Translations under genes and position numbers: made by a program | In this document: positions 1 to 7,260 of the stretch, one piece after another | How the letters are laid out: each line of letters starts with the position of its first letter | How positions within the stretch are numbered: position 1 is the stretch's first letter | The notes under the pieces: model-generated | What the model was told of the DNA's origin: nothing | What the model saw: only the letters and a program-made list of their open reading frames with translations | The model's database searches: none | DNA from: CBDVBD01 sp965372135 | Lineage (GTDB): Bacteria; Electryoneota; RPQS01; CBDVBD01 | NCBI GenBank assembly: GCA_965372135.1 | Contig: CBDVBD010000042.1 | Coordinates: 1 to 21,587, forward strand | Length of the DNA stretch: 21,587 bases | Direction of reading: 5' to 3'

Positions 1-1627
1 GATTTAAATATTTTGCTATTTCTTCTGTTTTGGGAGTCTGAAAATCCGCAGCACTCAGGAGGTTCTCAATTTGCCTAATGATATCCTGTTGATTGTCAGT
101 GAGTCGGATTTCGTGATCGGACACGTGTATCCAGTGATCTTCCGACACCAACTCCCCATCCTGCAATAATCCCTCAATAATATTGTCACAGACTTGCTGT
201 GGAAACAGCCGTTCACATTTCCGGCGCAGCTCGGCACGGGAGATCCCCGGGAGCAGCGGATTAGCTACATGATGATCGCGTACTTTGCCCATCATCACCT
301 CTCGGGAATCGTTTAATCGATCCGGATGCAACAGCAGCATCTTTTCTCCGGACCCGATCTTTAATACCTGTTTCTGCTGCACCAGGCTCTCTAACTTATC
401 GGCAAGCGTTTTTCTGGTTAAACCCGTTAATAACAATATGCTATCATTGGACATCCCAATCCGTGGCGACGATTTCAGGCACGCTTGAATCACCGCTTCA
501 TGGTCATCTTGATCCAACGCGTCCATCCAATCCAGTACCTTGGTATCGAAGCGTTTTCTTCGTCCGGTGGGAACCGGATCCAGTACCACACCCCCGCCGA
601 TAGTGATCTGAGGGGAATACCGTCGAATCACAAACGGGTCTTTCCGGGCCGCCACCGCCGGGTTTTCCAACCGCAGCCGCACCGGTGCTTCGTCACCCGG
701 TTCCAACACATCCCGATCCAGCAACACCACCCGCCCAATGATCTCCTGTGTCCCTAAATGCACCCGCACCCGGGTACGATGGTTGAAGGGCTCTGCCGAT
801 GATAGGAGCATCATGCGACCATCCAAAAGGTTTGAGGGTTGGAGGTATCCCGGCTCGCCCACCACGTAACCCCGCTTGAGATCAGAAACATCGATGCCCT
901 GTAGATTCAATGCCGCCCGGTCACCTATACGTACCTCATCAACTGTTTGCTCGTGGCTCTGTACGCCGCGCACCTTAGCCTTAATCCCCGCCGGTTGGAT
1001 TTCCAATACCGAATCCGGGCGGGTGGAACCCGATAGCACCGTACCGGTCACCACCGTCCCGAACCCCTTGATGGAAAATACGCGGTCCACCGGAAGCCGG
1101 AACATGCCGCGATCCTGTTTCACCGGCAACGTATCCAGCGCTTGCTCAATACCGGCAAGCAATTCCGGAATCCCGCGTTCCGACAGGGAATCCACTACAT
1201 AGATAGGAGCATCTTCCAGGAATGTCCCTACCATCAGATCCTGCACATCCGCTTCCACCAATTCCAACCAATCCGTTTCGACAATATCAGCCTTGGTGAT
1301 AACGATAATGCCGTTTCTGACTCCCAGCAGCCGCAGGATATCCAGGTGTTCACGGGTTTGCGGCATCACCCCGTCATCCGCCGCCACCACAAACAACACC
1401 ATATCAATAGTCGCCACTCCCGCCACCATATTCTTAATAAAACGCTCATGACCGGGAACATCAATTATGGCAGCTCGACTCCCCAAAAAGGCGAAACCCA
1501 GATCAATGGTGATCTGGCGTTCCTGTTCTTCCTTGAGTCGATCGGTATCCATCCCGGTGAGAGCACGTACCAAAGCGGTTTTCCCGTGATCAATGTGCCC
1601 GGCGGTCCCAATGATTACGTGACTCAT
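1..1627 (-). CDS. selB: Selenocysteine-specific translation elongation factor SelB (3' end beyond window)
   Basis: SelB is the EF-Tu-like GTPase that delivers Sec-tRNA(Sec) to the ribosome at UGA codons marked by a SECIS hairpin. About 542 codons are visible and the frame stays open to base 2; typical SelB proteins have about 600-640 residues, so the last winged-helix part is missing only because the window ends. GTPase motifs are clear: G1 GTAGHIDHGKT (7-17), the switch region ITIDLG near 39-44, G3 DVPGHE (56-61) and G4 TKAD (111-114). EF-Tu-like beta-barrel domains follow, then winged-helix modules from about residue 370 that would bind SECIS. The start is ATG at 1627, 33 bases after the TPR lipoprotein stop; GGA lies about 11 bases upstream. 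selA is 5.6 kb upstream on the same strand, which supports a working Sec pathway. Family assignment is secure. Confidence 0.96.
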   Translation of the reverse strand, partial: MSHVIIGTAGHIDHGKTALVRALTGMDTDRLKEEQERQITIDLGFAFLGSRAAIIDVPGHERFIKNMVAGVATIDMVLFVVAADDGVMPQTREHLDILRLLGVRNGIIVITKADIVETDWLELVEADVQDLMVGTFLEDAPIYVVDSLSERGIPELLAGIEQALDTLPVKQDRGMFRLPVDRVFSIKGFGTVVTGTVLSGSTRPDSVLEIQPAGIKAKVRGVQSHEQTVDEVRIGDRAALNLQGIDVSDLKRGYVVGEPGYLQPSNLLDGRMMLLSSAEPFNHRTRVRVHLGTQEIIGRVVLLDRDVLEPGDEAPVRLRLENPAVAARKDPFVIRRYSPQITIGGGVVLDPVPTGRRKRFDTKVLDWMDALDQDDHEAVIQACLKSSPRIGMSNDSILLLTGLTRKTLADKLESLVQQKQVLKIGSGEKMLLLHPDRLNDSREVMMGKVRDHHVANPLLPGISRAELRRKCERLFPQQVCDNIIEGLLQDGELVSEDHWIHVSDHEIRLTDNQQDIIRQIENLLSAADFQTPKTEEIAKYLN

Positions 1628-1660
1628 CCGATAATGTTTCCAACCCTTTAATTTGTGATG

Positions 1661-2242
1661 TTATTTCTGCACCGACTGGAACACTGCCAGCCGCAGTTGT
1701 AATTCGGTAGGATCCTCTAATAAGTAAATTGCCTTTTCCAGGACGACAATGGCGCTGTCCACCTCGCCCAACCCGAATAAAATCCTGGCGTAAGTATCAA
1801 GAAAATCAGGGTTCAGTGGCTTTAAATCCACCGCTTTCTGCGCCAACGGCAGCGCCTGGTTCAAATCAGGTTGATACTGCAGGTATATAAAGGCGAGATT
1901 GTTCAGCGCCTGCGGATAATCCCCCTTTAACGCTAATGCTTTGCCATAGGATTCGACAGCACCATCGATTTGATTCAACTTGCGATACGCCAACCCCATA
2001 TTGTAATGCGCTTCCGGAAAATCCCCATATTCGTACAACGCCTTCTGATACATCTCGACTGCCTTAAGATAGTGTCCGGCATTGTAATACTCCACTCCCT
2101 TGTTCATAAGCATCGACGCCTTCACCATCGTCGAATCGGGTGGTTGATACCCTTCGGACGTAGTTTCATCACGCCGTTGGCATCCACTCAACACCAATAG
2201 CAACACTAACCCAATTACAATACACCACCTGATAGGTTGCAT
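1661..2242 (-). CDS. TPR-repeat lipoprotein
   Basis: This is a 193-residue exported lipoprotein. Residues 1-21 form a signal peptide with a hydrophobic core (about 7-19) and lipobox LSGC, with Cys21 as the predicted acylation site. A short linker is followed by about four tetratricopeptide repeats (roughly 42-75, 76-109, 110-144 and 145-178), recognisable from the spaced Gly/Ala/Tyr/Pro pattern (for example AHYNMGLAYRKL and ALNNLAFIYLQ). TPRs are protein-binding scaffolds and no catalytic motif is seen. It lies 14 bases after the small three-cysteine protein and 33 bases before selB, so it is probably in the same transcript. The Shine-Dalgarno is weak (AGGA about 12 bases upstream). Specific role unknown; the lipoprotein and TPR calls are strong. 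Confidence 0.85.
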   Translation of the reverse strand: MQPIRWCIVIGLVLLLVLSGCQRRDETTSEGYQPPDSTMVKASMLMNKGVEYYNAGHYLKAVEMYQKALYEYGDFPEAHYNMGLAYRKLNQIDGAVESYGKALALKGDYPQALNNLAFIYLQYQPDLNQALPLAQKAVDLKPLNPDFLDTYARILFGLGEVDSAIVVLEKAIYLLEDPTELQLRLAVFQSVQK

Positions 2243-2256
2243 GTTATTCTATAATC

Positions 2257-2475
2257 CTACTGAAATAAAGAGGTCAAATCGATTTCATAGTATTCCGAAA
2301 GACAGTATTTGCACCCTAAATACCGGGGATGCGCCTCGGCATCAACCATCCGCTTCATCTGGTCCACTGTGTACACCTTGCGCTGTTTATCCTGCGGAAT
2401 TTCCTTCACTTTGCACTCGTACTTCACGAACGACATATCGTGGATGATCCGATTTTCCTCATCTATCAAAAACAT
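2257..2475 (-). CDS. Small three-cysteine protein of unknown function
   Basis: This 72-residue protein is not assigned to a family. It is a credible gene: ATG at 2475 follows a very good Shine-Dalgarno (GGAGG, 6-base spacing) and a well-formed promoter lies just upstream. It has no signal peptide or membrane segment and is rich in charged residues. Cysteines occur at 21, 55 and 58, the last two as CKYC in the context HPRYLGCKYC, with His49 nearby. This could bind a metal ion (for example through Cys21, His49, Cys55 and Cys58) or act as a redox pair; neither is shown. It begins a unit that continues through the TPR lipoprotein into selB. Confidence 0.75.
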   Translation of the reverse strand: MFLIDEENRIIHDMSFVKYECKVKEIPQDKQRKVYTVDQMKRMVDAEAHPRYLGCKYCLSEYYEIDLTSLFQ

Positions 2476-2497
2476 TACCGACCTCCATAATGTAGTA

Positions 2498-2533
2498 CCA
2501 AATAAACATAACGGAAAATTGGTAAAAAAGCAA
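2498..2533 (-). promoter_or_regulatory. Sigma70-type promoter for the small protein-TPR-selB unit
   Basis: On the minus strand, -35 TTGCTT (2533-2528) and -10 TATGTT (2510-2505) are separated by exactly 17 bases. Transcription would start near 2498, giving a leader of about 22 bases that contains GGAGG before the ATG at 2475. The promoter sits right after the rluB stop (2541), so selB can be expressed separately from rluB. The 17-base spacing and TTGnnn/TATnTT form recur in two other candidates in this window. Confidence 0.6.
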
Positions 2534-2540
2534 GTGATTT

Positions 2541-3239
2541 CTAAGGATTTGTGCCTTTTTGCAGGGATCGGATTTCGCTGTCAGATAAAATCCGCCAATT
2601 CCCCGGCGCCAAGTCTCCCACCACCATATCCCCAATCCGAACCCGATGGAGGGTTACAACCCTGTTTCCGATAGCCTCAAACATCCTGCGAACCAGCCGC
2701 TTACGACCCTCAGTAACTACAACCCCCACCGAACCATCCGCCGTTTCCCATACTCGCACCGGCACAATCATCCCATCGTCCAACTTGACACCAGCTTGTA
2801 GCCGTTCCAGGGACGTCAACGATAACGGTGTTGAAAGCTGAACTACGTACTCCTTTTCCTTCCCATAGCGAGGATGGGTGATCTTTAGTGCCAGATCACC
2901 GTCATTGGTCAGCACCATCAACCCGGAACTGTCCCGATCGAGCCTGCCGGCGGGATAGACCCGGAAAGGCAAATCAATAGCATCGGTGATAGCGGGACCG
3001 GTTTCCCGCGAAGTGCGACAGGTGGAGATTACGCCCACCGGTTTATGGTAGGCAATTGTAACTTTCGATTCCACTTCGGGAACCGGCTGTCCATCCACCA
3101 TTACCTGATCGTGTTCCGGATCTACCTGCAGCCCCATCTCCCGGACAATTCGTCCGTTAACTTGCACTCTGCCGTCTTGGATTATCTCCTCGCAGTGCCT
3201 GCGTGAACCGATCCCACTTTCAGCAAGGTATTTCTGCAA
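2541..3239 (-). CDS. rluB: RluB/RsuA-family rRNA pseudouridine synthase
   Basis: It isomerises a uridine in rRNA (in RluB, a 23S rRNA residue in the peptidyl-transferase region). An N-terminal S4 RNA-binding domain covers about residues 1-45 (QKYLAESGIGSRR). The catalytic domain has the signature GRLDRDSSGL with nucleophile Asp101, followed by the family block KEKEYVVQL. The length (232) is normal. The first ordinary start codon in frame is TTG at 3239, but its Shine-Dalgarno (AGGAG, 3258-3254) is 14 bases away. The in-frame ATA at 3245 has ideal 8-base spacing and would give the usual family N-terminus M-R-L-Q-K-Y. An AUA start is therefore plausible. RluB versus RsuA or RluE specificity is inferred from overall resemblance. 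A strong terminator ends 5 bases before the Shine-Dalgarno. Confidence 0.9.
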   Translation of the reverse strand: MQKYLAESGIGSRRHCEEIIQDGRVQVNGRIVREMGLQVDPEHDQVMVDGQPVPEVESKVTIAYHKPVGVISTCRTSRETGPAITDAIDLPFRVYPAGRLDRDSSGLMVLTNDGDLALKITHPRYGKEKEYVVQLSTPLSLTSLERLQAGVKLDDGMIVPVRVWETADGSVGVVVTEGRKRLVRRMFEAIGNRVVTLHRVRIGDMVVGDLAPGNWRILSDSEIRSLQKGTNP

Positions 3240-3263
3240 TCTTATATTAAATTCTCCTATAAC

Positions 3264-3289
3264 AAAAAGCCCCCCGAATCGGGGGGCTT
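3264..3289 (-). terminator. Strong rho-independent terminator after the PEGA gene
   Basis: Read on the minus strand, a 10-bp stem (3289-3280 paired with 3276-3267) built around CCCCCC/GGGGGG has a 3-base loop and runs into a T tract (3268-3264). On the plus strand the stem is not followed by a T run, so it acts on leftward transcription only. It lies 12 bases after the stop of the PEGA protein and 5 bases before the rluB Shine-Dalgarno. Confidence 0.9.
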
Positions 3290-3301
3290 ATCAATCCCGA
3301 A

Positions 3302-4705
3302 CTATTCTACTGCAAGGACGTTTAGGTTCTCGGAATATTTTTCCCAGTCAAGCACGCTCTTCATCCCCTCGAAATTCAACTTCAGGGAACGGAAATTCAG
3401 GAATCGCTCGATCCGGAAACTGACCGTTGCAATGCTGTTATCCGCCAGTATCAGGTCAATGTCCTTGGATTTACCATCGTAGTCAATCTGGATGTGATGA
3501 TTCCCGGCAACCAGATTGTCCAACAAAACGCAGTTGTGTTCTCCGCCCGGAGAAATGAAGTACGGATCGTCATCCACCGACACCTTCAATTTACTGCCTT
3601 CGATGATGCCGTTTTGTGTCGGTCGAACTACCGCAAGCTTGGCATTTCCCCTGGCTTTGACATAGGTTCCCACAATCTCCGCAGTGGGATTGTCTTCTGA
3701 TAACAAGACCTCATGAGGCGCTGGATCGAAATACGCCGGAACCGATCCAAATGCGACCAAATACGTCCCCGGCTCCATATCCTGCTCAAAGAAACCGGAT
3801 CCCACGGCACGACCATTGATATATATTTGCCCAGCCATCGGTTCTGTGGTAACCTTCAGGTGCGGAGTGGGCCTTTCTTTTTCCAGGCGTAGGTTAAAAA
3901 CTACCAATTCACTCTGCAGGTTGCGTTCGATTGACACGTCAACCACCGGAGGTTCGACTAAATATCCTTCCTTCACCACCGAGATACTATAGGTCCCTTG
4001 GGGAATTTCATCCAATGTCGCGTTGGTGAGCCTGCCGGTAGATTGTCCATTAAGGAAGATTTCGCAATCCTTTTTGTTCGTCGATACGATAATCGATCCC
4101 ATAATCTGTTTGGATAGGTTGAGGCGTTCGGTCCTTCTGGGTCTCTGCGTCGGTATTGAAGTAATCCTCCTCCGTTCCGGTTTGGGCAGGGCTTCGTACA
4201 TCTGTGCCGGTATCGACATGGATTTTTCGCGCACTTCCACCCCGTCGTAGAACGCCAACAGGTATTCCTCCTCCATCTGGAATCGTATTTGCTTAATCTT
4301 TCCTGTGGAAATATTGACTGTCTCAAACGGTGGATTGGGTCGATAACCGCTCTTGCGTACCGATACCGTTACTTTTCCCACCGGGATTCTTGATAATGTA
4401 GTGTCGGTAACGCAGCCCATTGGTGATCCATTCAACAGTATTTCCGCACCGGGCACATCTGTGATGATCCGGATCGATCCGGTACCTTCAGACCGGGATA
4501 CTACCAGATAATAGAAAACGCCACCGATAATCACCAACGGGATGAGGAACTTCATCCACAGTCCACATAGTCGGTAAAACTTCGCCATTGCCCGGCTTGA
4601 AGCGGTGATTTTCCGCCGTGATCCGGTCTGCCAATTAAAGAAGAAACTCAATCGCTTGCCTCGTGTTCCCTGAGTTGCAAATGAAGGTGCTATAGCTTTC
4701 ATCAT
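3302..4705 (-). CDS. Membrane-anchored PEGA-repeat protein
   Basis: PEGA domains are small beta-rich modules found in surface and envelope proteins. From an ATG at 4705 the protein has 467 residues: a basic N-terminal stretch of about 50, one transmembrane helix (about 51-69, MKFLIPLVIIGG...), then PEGA-like units at about 77-143, 203-273 and 281-349, plus a degenerate fourth unit at about 355-434. The units share a pattern such as AEILLNGSPMG / EIFLNGQSTG / IYINGRAVG followed by IPxGxYxxxVxKxGY. An Arg/Pro-rich linker (about 170-200) separates units 1 and 2. Most of the chain should lie outside the cytoplasm. The reading frame could begin 21 bases upstream (4726), but AGGGAG at 4715-4710 favours ATG 4705 or the adjacent ATG 4702. 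It follows the slipin gene after about 140 bases and is closed by a terminator. No enzyme motif is seen. Confidence 0.82.
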   Translation of the reverse strand: MMKAIAPSFATQGTRGKRLSFFFNWQTGSRRKITASSRAMAKFYRLCGLWMKFLIPLVIIGGVFYYLVVSRSEGTGSIRIITDVPGAEILLNGSPMGCVTDTTLSRIPVGKVTVSVRKSGYRPNPPFETVNISTGKIKQIRFQMEEEYLLAFYDGVEVREKSMSIPAQMYEALPKPERRRITSIPTQRPRRTERLNLSKQIMGSIIVSTNKKDCEIFLNGQSTGRLTNATLDEIPQGTYSISVVKEGYLVEPPVVDVSIERNLQSELVVFNLRLEKERPTPHLKVTTEPMAGQIYINGRAVGSGFFEQDMEPGTYLVAFGSVPAYFDPAPHEVLLSEDNPTAEIVGTYVKARGNAKLAVVRPTQNGIIEGSKLKVSVDDDPYFISPGGEHNCVLLDNLVAGNHHIQIDYDGKSKDIDLILADNSIATVSFRIERFLNFRSLKLNFEGMKSVLDWEKYSENLNVLAVE

Positions 4706-4846
4706 ACGTCTCCCTACTGAGAACATCCAGTATCATTCCATATCTGTAATAATTTCTCTTCGTTAACATCCTACGTCCAAACAAAGTAAACTTCTCTATG
4801 CCATGTTTGATCTTCTGACTAATTTCGCCGGGTTCCTATCCGGAGA

Positions 4847-5620
4847 TTATTCCGCACCTGCCTGATCGCCCTGCTGCTTTTTCTGCATCTCCAGAAACGG
4901 CTTAAACAGATCAATCGGAATCGGGAATATAGTGGTGGAATTGTTTTCCGTAGCAATTTCCGCCAACGTCTGCAGGAATCTAAGCTGTAACGCCACCGGA
5001 TGTTTTTCGATCACCGTTGCCGCCTCCGTCAATTTGGTTGACGCCTGGAATTCTCCGTCGGCGGCAATCACTTTGGCACGGCGTTCCCGTTCCGCTTCTG
5101 CCTGTCTTGCCATCGCACGTTTCATTTCCTGGGGTAGATCCACATGCTTAATCTCCACCATGGATACCTTAATTCCCCAGGGATCGGTATGACGGTCGAT
5201 GATGTCCTGCAACTGCATGTTGATCTTTTCCCGTTCCGACAATAGGTCATCCAGTTCCACCTGCCCTAATATCGAACGCAGCGTGGTTTGCGACAACTGC
5301 GATGTGGCGAACATGTAATTCTCCACTTCCACTATCGCCCGATCCGGCTGCATTACCCGGAAGTAAATAACCGCATTCACCTGTACTGACACATTGTCCT
5401 TGGTGATTACGTCCTGGGGCGGCACGTCCAACACGATCGTTCGCAGACTGACTTTTATCATCCTATCCACGATCGGAATCAACAGGATCAGACCGGGACC
5501 TTTGAAACCGATCAAACGACCTAAACGAAAGATCACTCCCCGTTCGTACTCGTTCAAGACTCGAACCGCACTGGCTAAAATCAAGAACACCAGTACTATA
5601 ACTACTATCAAACCTGGCAT
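4847..5620 (-). CDS. Slipin / stomatin-like SPFH-domain membrane protein
   Basis: This 257-residue SPFH protein has one N-terminal hydrophobic hairpin or anchor (about 2-20) followed by the stomatin signature (NEYERGVIFRLGR, GPGLILLIPIVD, DVPPQDVITKDNVSVQVNAV). The C-terminal half is a charged coiled coil (REKINMQLQDI, RQAEAERERRAKVIAA). Slipins oligomerise at membranes to form microdomains and are typically partners of NfeD proteases; in Pyrococcus the protease cuts the stomatin C-terminus (known from the family). Here nfeD lies directly upstream with an 82-base gap. A strong Shine-Dalgarno (GGGAGG, 5-base spacing) fixes the ATG at 5620. The length is typical. Assignment is secure; physiological role here is inferred. 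Confidence 0.94.
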   Translation of the reverse strand: MPGLIVVIVLVFLILASAVRVLNEYERGVIFRLGRLIGFKGPGLILLIPIVDRMIKVSLRTIVLDVPPQDVITKDNVSVQVNAVIYFRVMQPDRAIVEVENYMFATSQLSQTTLRSILGQVELDDLLSEREKINMQLQDIIDRHTDPWGIKVSMVEIKHVDLPQEMKRAMARQAEAERERRAKVIAADGEFQASTKLTEAATVIEKHPVALQLRFLQTLAEIATENNSTTIFPIPIDLFKPFLEMQKKQQGDQAGAE

Positions 5621-5702
5621 TTCAACCTCCCTGTTTCGTACGTCTTGCCAGCAGATTTCTGCAAACGGCTTTCGTTCGCTGACTTTATGTTATTTAAAAA
5701 AA

Positions 5703-7028
5703 TCAAGATGATACTTTCTTTACCTTAGCTACTAAGCGATTCACACTGACCACTTCCACCGAATCGCCTACCGATATTTCCTCATCGCTAATCGCCGTCC
5801 ACAACTCGCCGTGTACCAACACCTGACCTCGCGGTGTCATCGGTTTCTCCACCACCCCGATTTCGCCGATGATGCCTTCGGTGCCGGTGGTGGGACGTTT
5901 CCGTTGTGCCCGAATTGCCATACCGATAGCGAACAGAAAGAACAGCACCGTCACCAACGCAGCCGGGAAAATCACCCCCAAGGACACCCGGAAAGCCGGA
6001 ATCGGCGAGTCCACCAGCATGATGGAACCCAAGATCAAGGACAGGACTCCACCTATGGATAACACTCCGTAACTTGTCACCTTGATCTCCAGTAAAAATA
6101 ATATAATGGCAAAAAGAATCAGCAGCACCCCGGCATAATTTATCGGCAGCGTCTGAAACGCGAAAAACGCCAGTATCAACGAGATGCCGCCCACCACTCC
6201 GGGAAGGATGGAACCGGGATTATACAGTTCGAAGAACAAGCCGTAGATGCCAAGCAGCATTAAGATGTAGGCAATGTTGGGGTCGCTGATTATGTTCAGA
6301 AGACGGTAACGGAAGCTCATGGTCCGAGTCGCGATAACTGCATCTTCCGTGTCCAGAATCTTCTCGCCGAGGTTTAGAATAATTGTATCACCGTGAATCT
6401 TTATTAACAGGCTGTCAACACTGGGCACCACCATATCCACCACATTGATTTCCAGCGCCTCCTGATCTGTGATGGATTCGCTTTCCGTAACTGCGCTTTC
6501 CGCCCAGTCTGCGTTTCTTCCCCGGGTTTCGGCAATCGACCGAATAAATGCCACCGCGTCGTTCAATACCTTTTCATCCATCACCGACTTCCCGGAGGTA
6601 TCTTCCTGAGTGCCCGTCATCCCCAAACTTACCGGATGCGCCGCTCCGATGCGTGTCCCCGGCGCCATCGCTGCAATATGCGCCGCCAAGGTAATAAAAA
6701 CCCCTGCACTGCCCGCTCGGGCACCCGATGGCGACACATATACCACCACCGGTACTTCGGATGCAAGGATTTCCTTCACAATCACATGGGTGGATTTCAT
6801 CAATCCCCCGGGAGTATCCATCTCGATCAAAAGCAGTTCGGAACCGTCGTCGATTGCCGCCCTGATTGACTCCTCGATGAATTTGGCTGCAATGGGATTA
6901 ATCACTCCATCAATCTCAATCCGAGTAACCGTGCCAGCATTCACAGCGTGACTAACCACCGCTAAGCTTACTACCACACCCAGCCATATTCTCCATGTGA
7001 TGTTTCTATTTTTTTCTATTTGGGACAT
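5703..7028 (-). CDS. nfeD: NfeD-family membrane-bound ClpP-class serine protease
   Basis: This 441-residue long-form NfeD has a signal peptide or anchor (about 11-31), a ClpP-like protease domain (about 33-220), four or so transmembrane helices (about 250-375) and a C-terminal OB-fold NfeD domain (about 383-440). The protease part shows DTPGG (71-75), PSGARAGSAG with the likely nucleophile Ser107, and Lys153 in DEKVLNDAV as the likely partner base, matching the Ser-Lys dyad known in the archaeal homologue PH1510. It probably cleaves membrane proteins, with the neighbouring slipin as a natural substrate or partner. The ATG at 7028 has only a weak upstream GAG. A promoter with a leader of about 180 bases precedes it. 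Confidence 0.94.
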   Translation of the reverse strand: MSQIEKNRNITWRIWLGVVVSLAVVSHAVNAGTVTRIEIDGVINPIAAKFIEESIRAAIDDGSELLLIEMDTPGGLMKSTHVIVKEILASEVPVVVYVSPSGARAGSAGVFITLAAHIAAMAPGTRIGAAHPVSLGMTGTQEDTSGKSVMDEKVLNDAVAFIRSIAETRGRNADWAESAVTESESITDQEALEINVVDMVVPSVDSLLIKIHGDTIILNLGEKILDTEDAVIATRTMSFRYRLLNIISDPNIAYILMLLGIYGLFFELYNPGSILPGVVGGISLILAFFAFQTLPINYAGVLLILFAIILFLLEIKVTSYGVLSIGGVLSLILGSIMLVDSPIPAFRVSLGVIFPAALVTVLFFLFAIGMAIRAQRKRPTTGTEGIIGEIGVVEKPMTPRGQVLVHGELWTAISDEEISVGDSVEVVSVNRLVAKVKKVSS

Positions 7029-7206
7029 CTCTATGGGACTAACTTTCAGGAAAAATCAAATTTCAAGCCATTGCCTTTACTTAACCTCCGAATCCCTACT
7101 GCCCGTGAAACGCACCCCAAATCTTCAGGGTTGTCGTCACCTCCTCGTTCACAACTTCTATGTTAACCTCTTTCTTCCAGCCATTCAATGCATCGAACTG
7201 AATAAC
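7029..7206 (-). other. Long 5' leader of the nfeD-slipin-PEGA transcript
   Basis: This is the largest gene-free stretch in the window (232 bases between selA and nfeD, including the promoter). On the minus strand it shows only weak short hairpins, for example ACCC pairing with GGGT around a 10-base loop in the middle. I could not match it to a riboswitch class that I know, and it does not fold as a tRNA-Sec by eye. It may simply be an untranslated leader. Confidence 0.35.
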
Positions 7207-7242
7207 TATACTAAATATAAAAAACAAATCCCACAGATGCAA
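7207..7242 (-). promoter_or_regulatory. Sigma70-type promoter for nfeD-slipin-PEGA
   Basis: On the minus strand, -35 TTGCAT (7242-7237) and -10 TATATT (7219-7214) are separated by 17 bases, in an AT-rich stretch just after the selA stop. Transcription would start near 7207, giving a leader of about 180 bases before nfeD. It would separate the membrane-protease unit from the selA transcript. Confidence 0.55.
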
Positions 7243-7260
7243 GAGAGAGTAAACACTTTG

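Noticed and set aside
876..1651. Long plus-strand open frames opposite selB
   Set aside because: They are antisense shadows of the conserved SelB GTPase coding sequence; the minus frame carries all the motifs.
7029..7260. tRNA-Sec (selC) in the gap next to selA
   Set aside because: No TCA anticodon loop, T-loop with flanking stem, or 8-bp acceptor pairing could be found on either strand.
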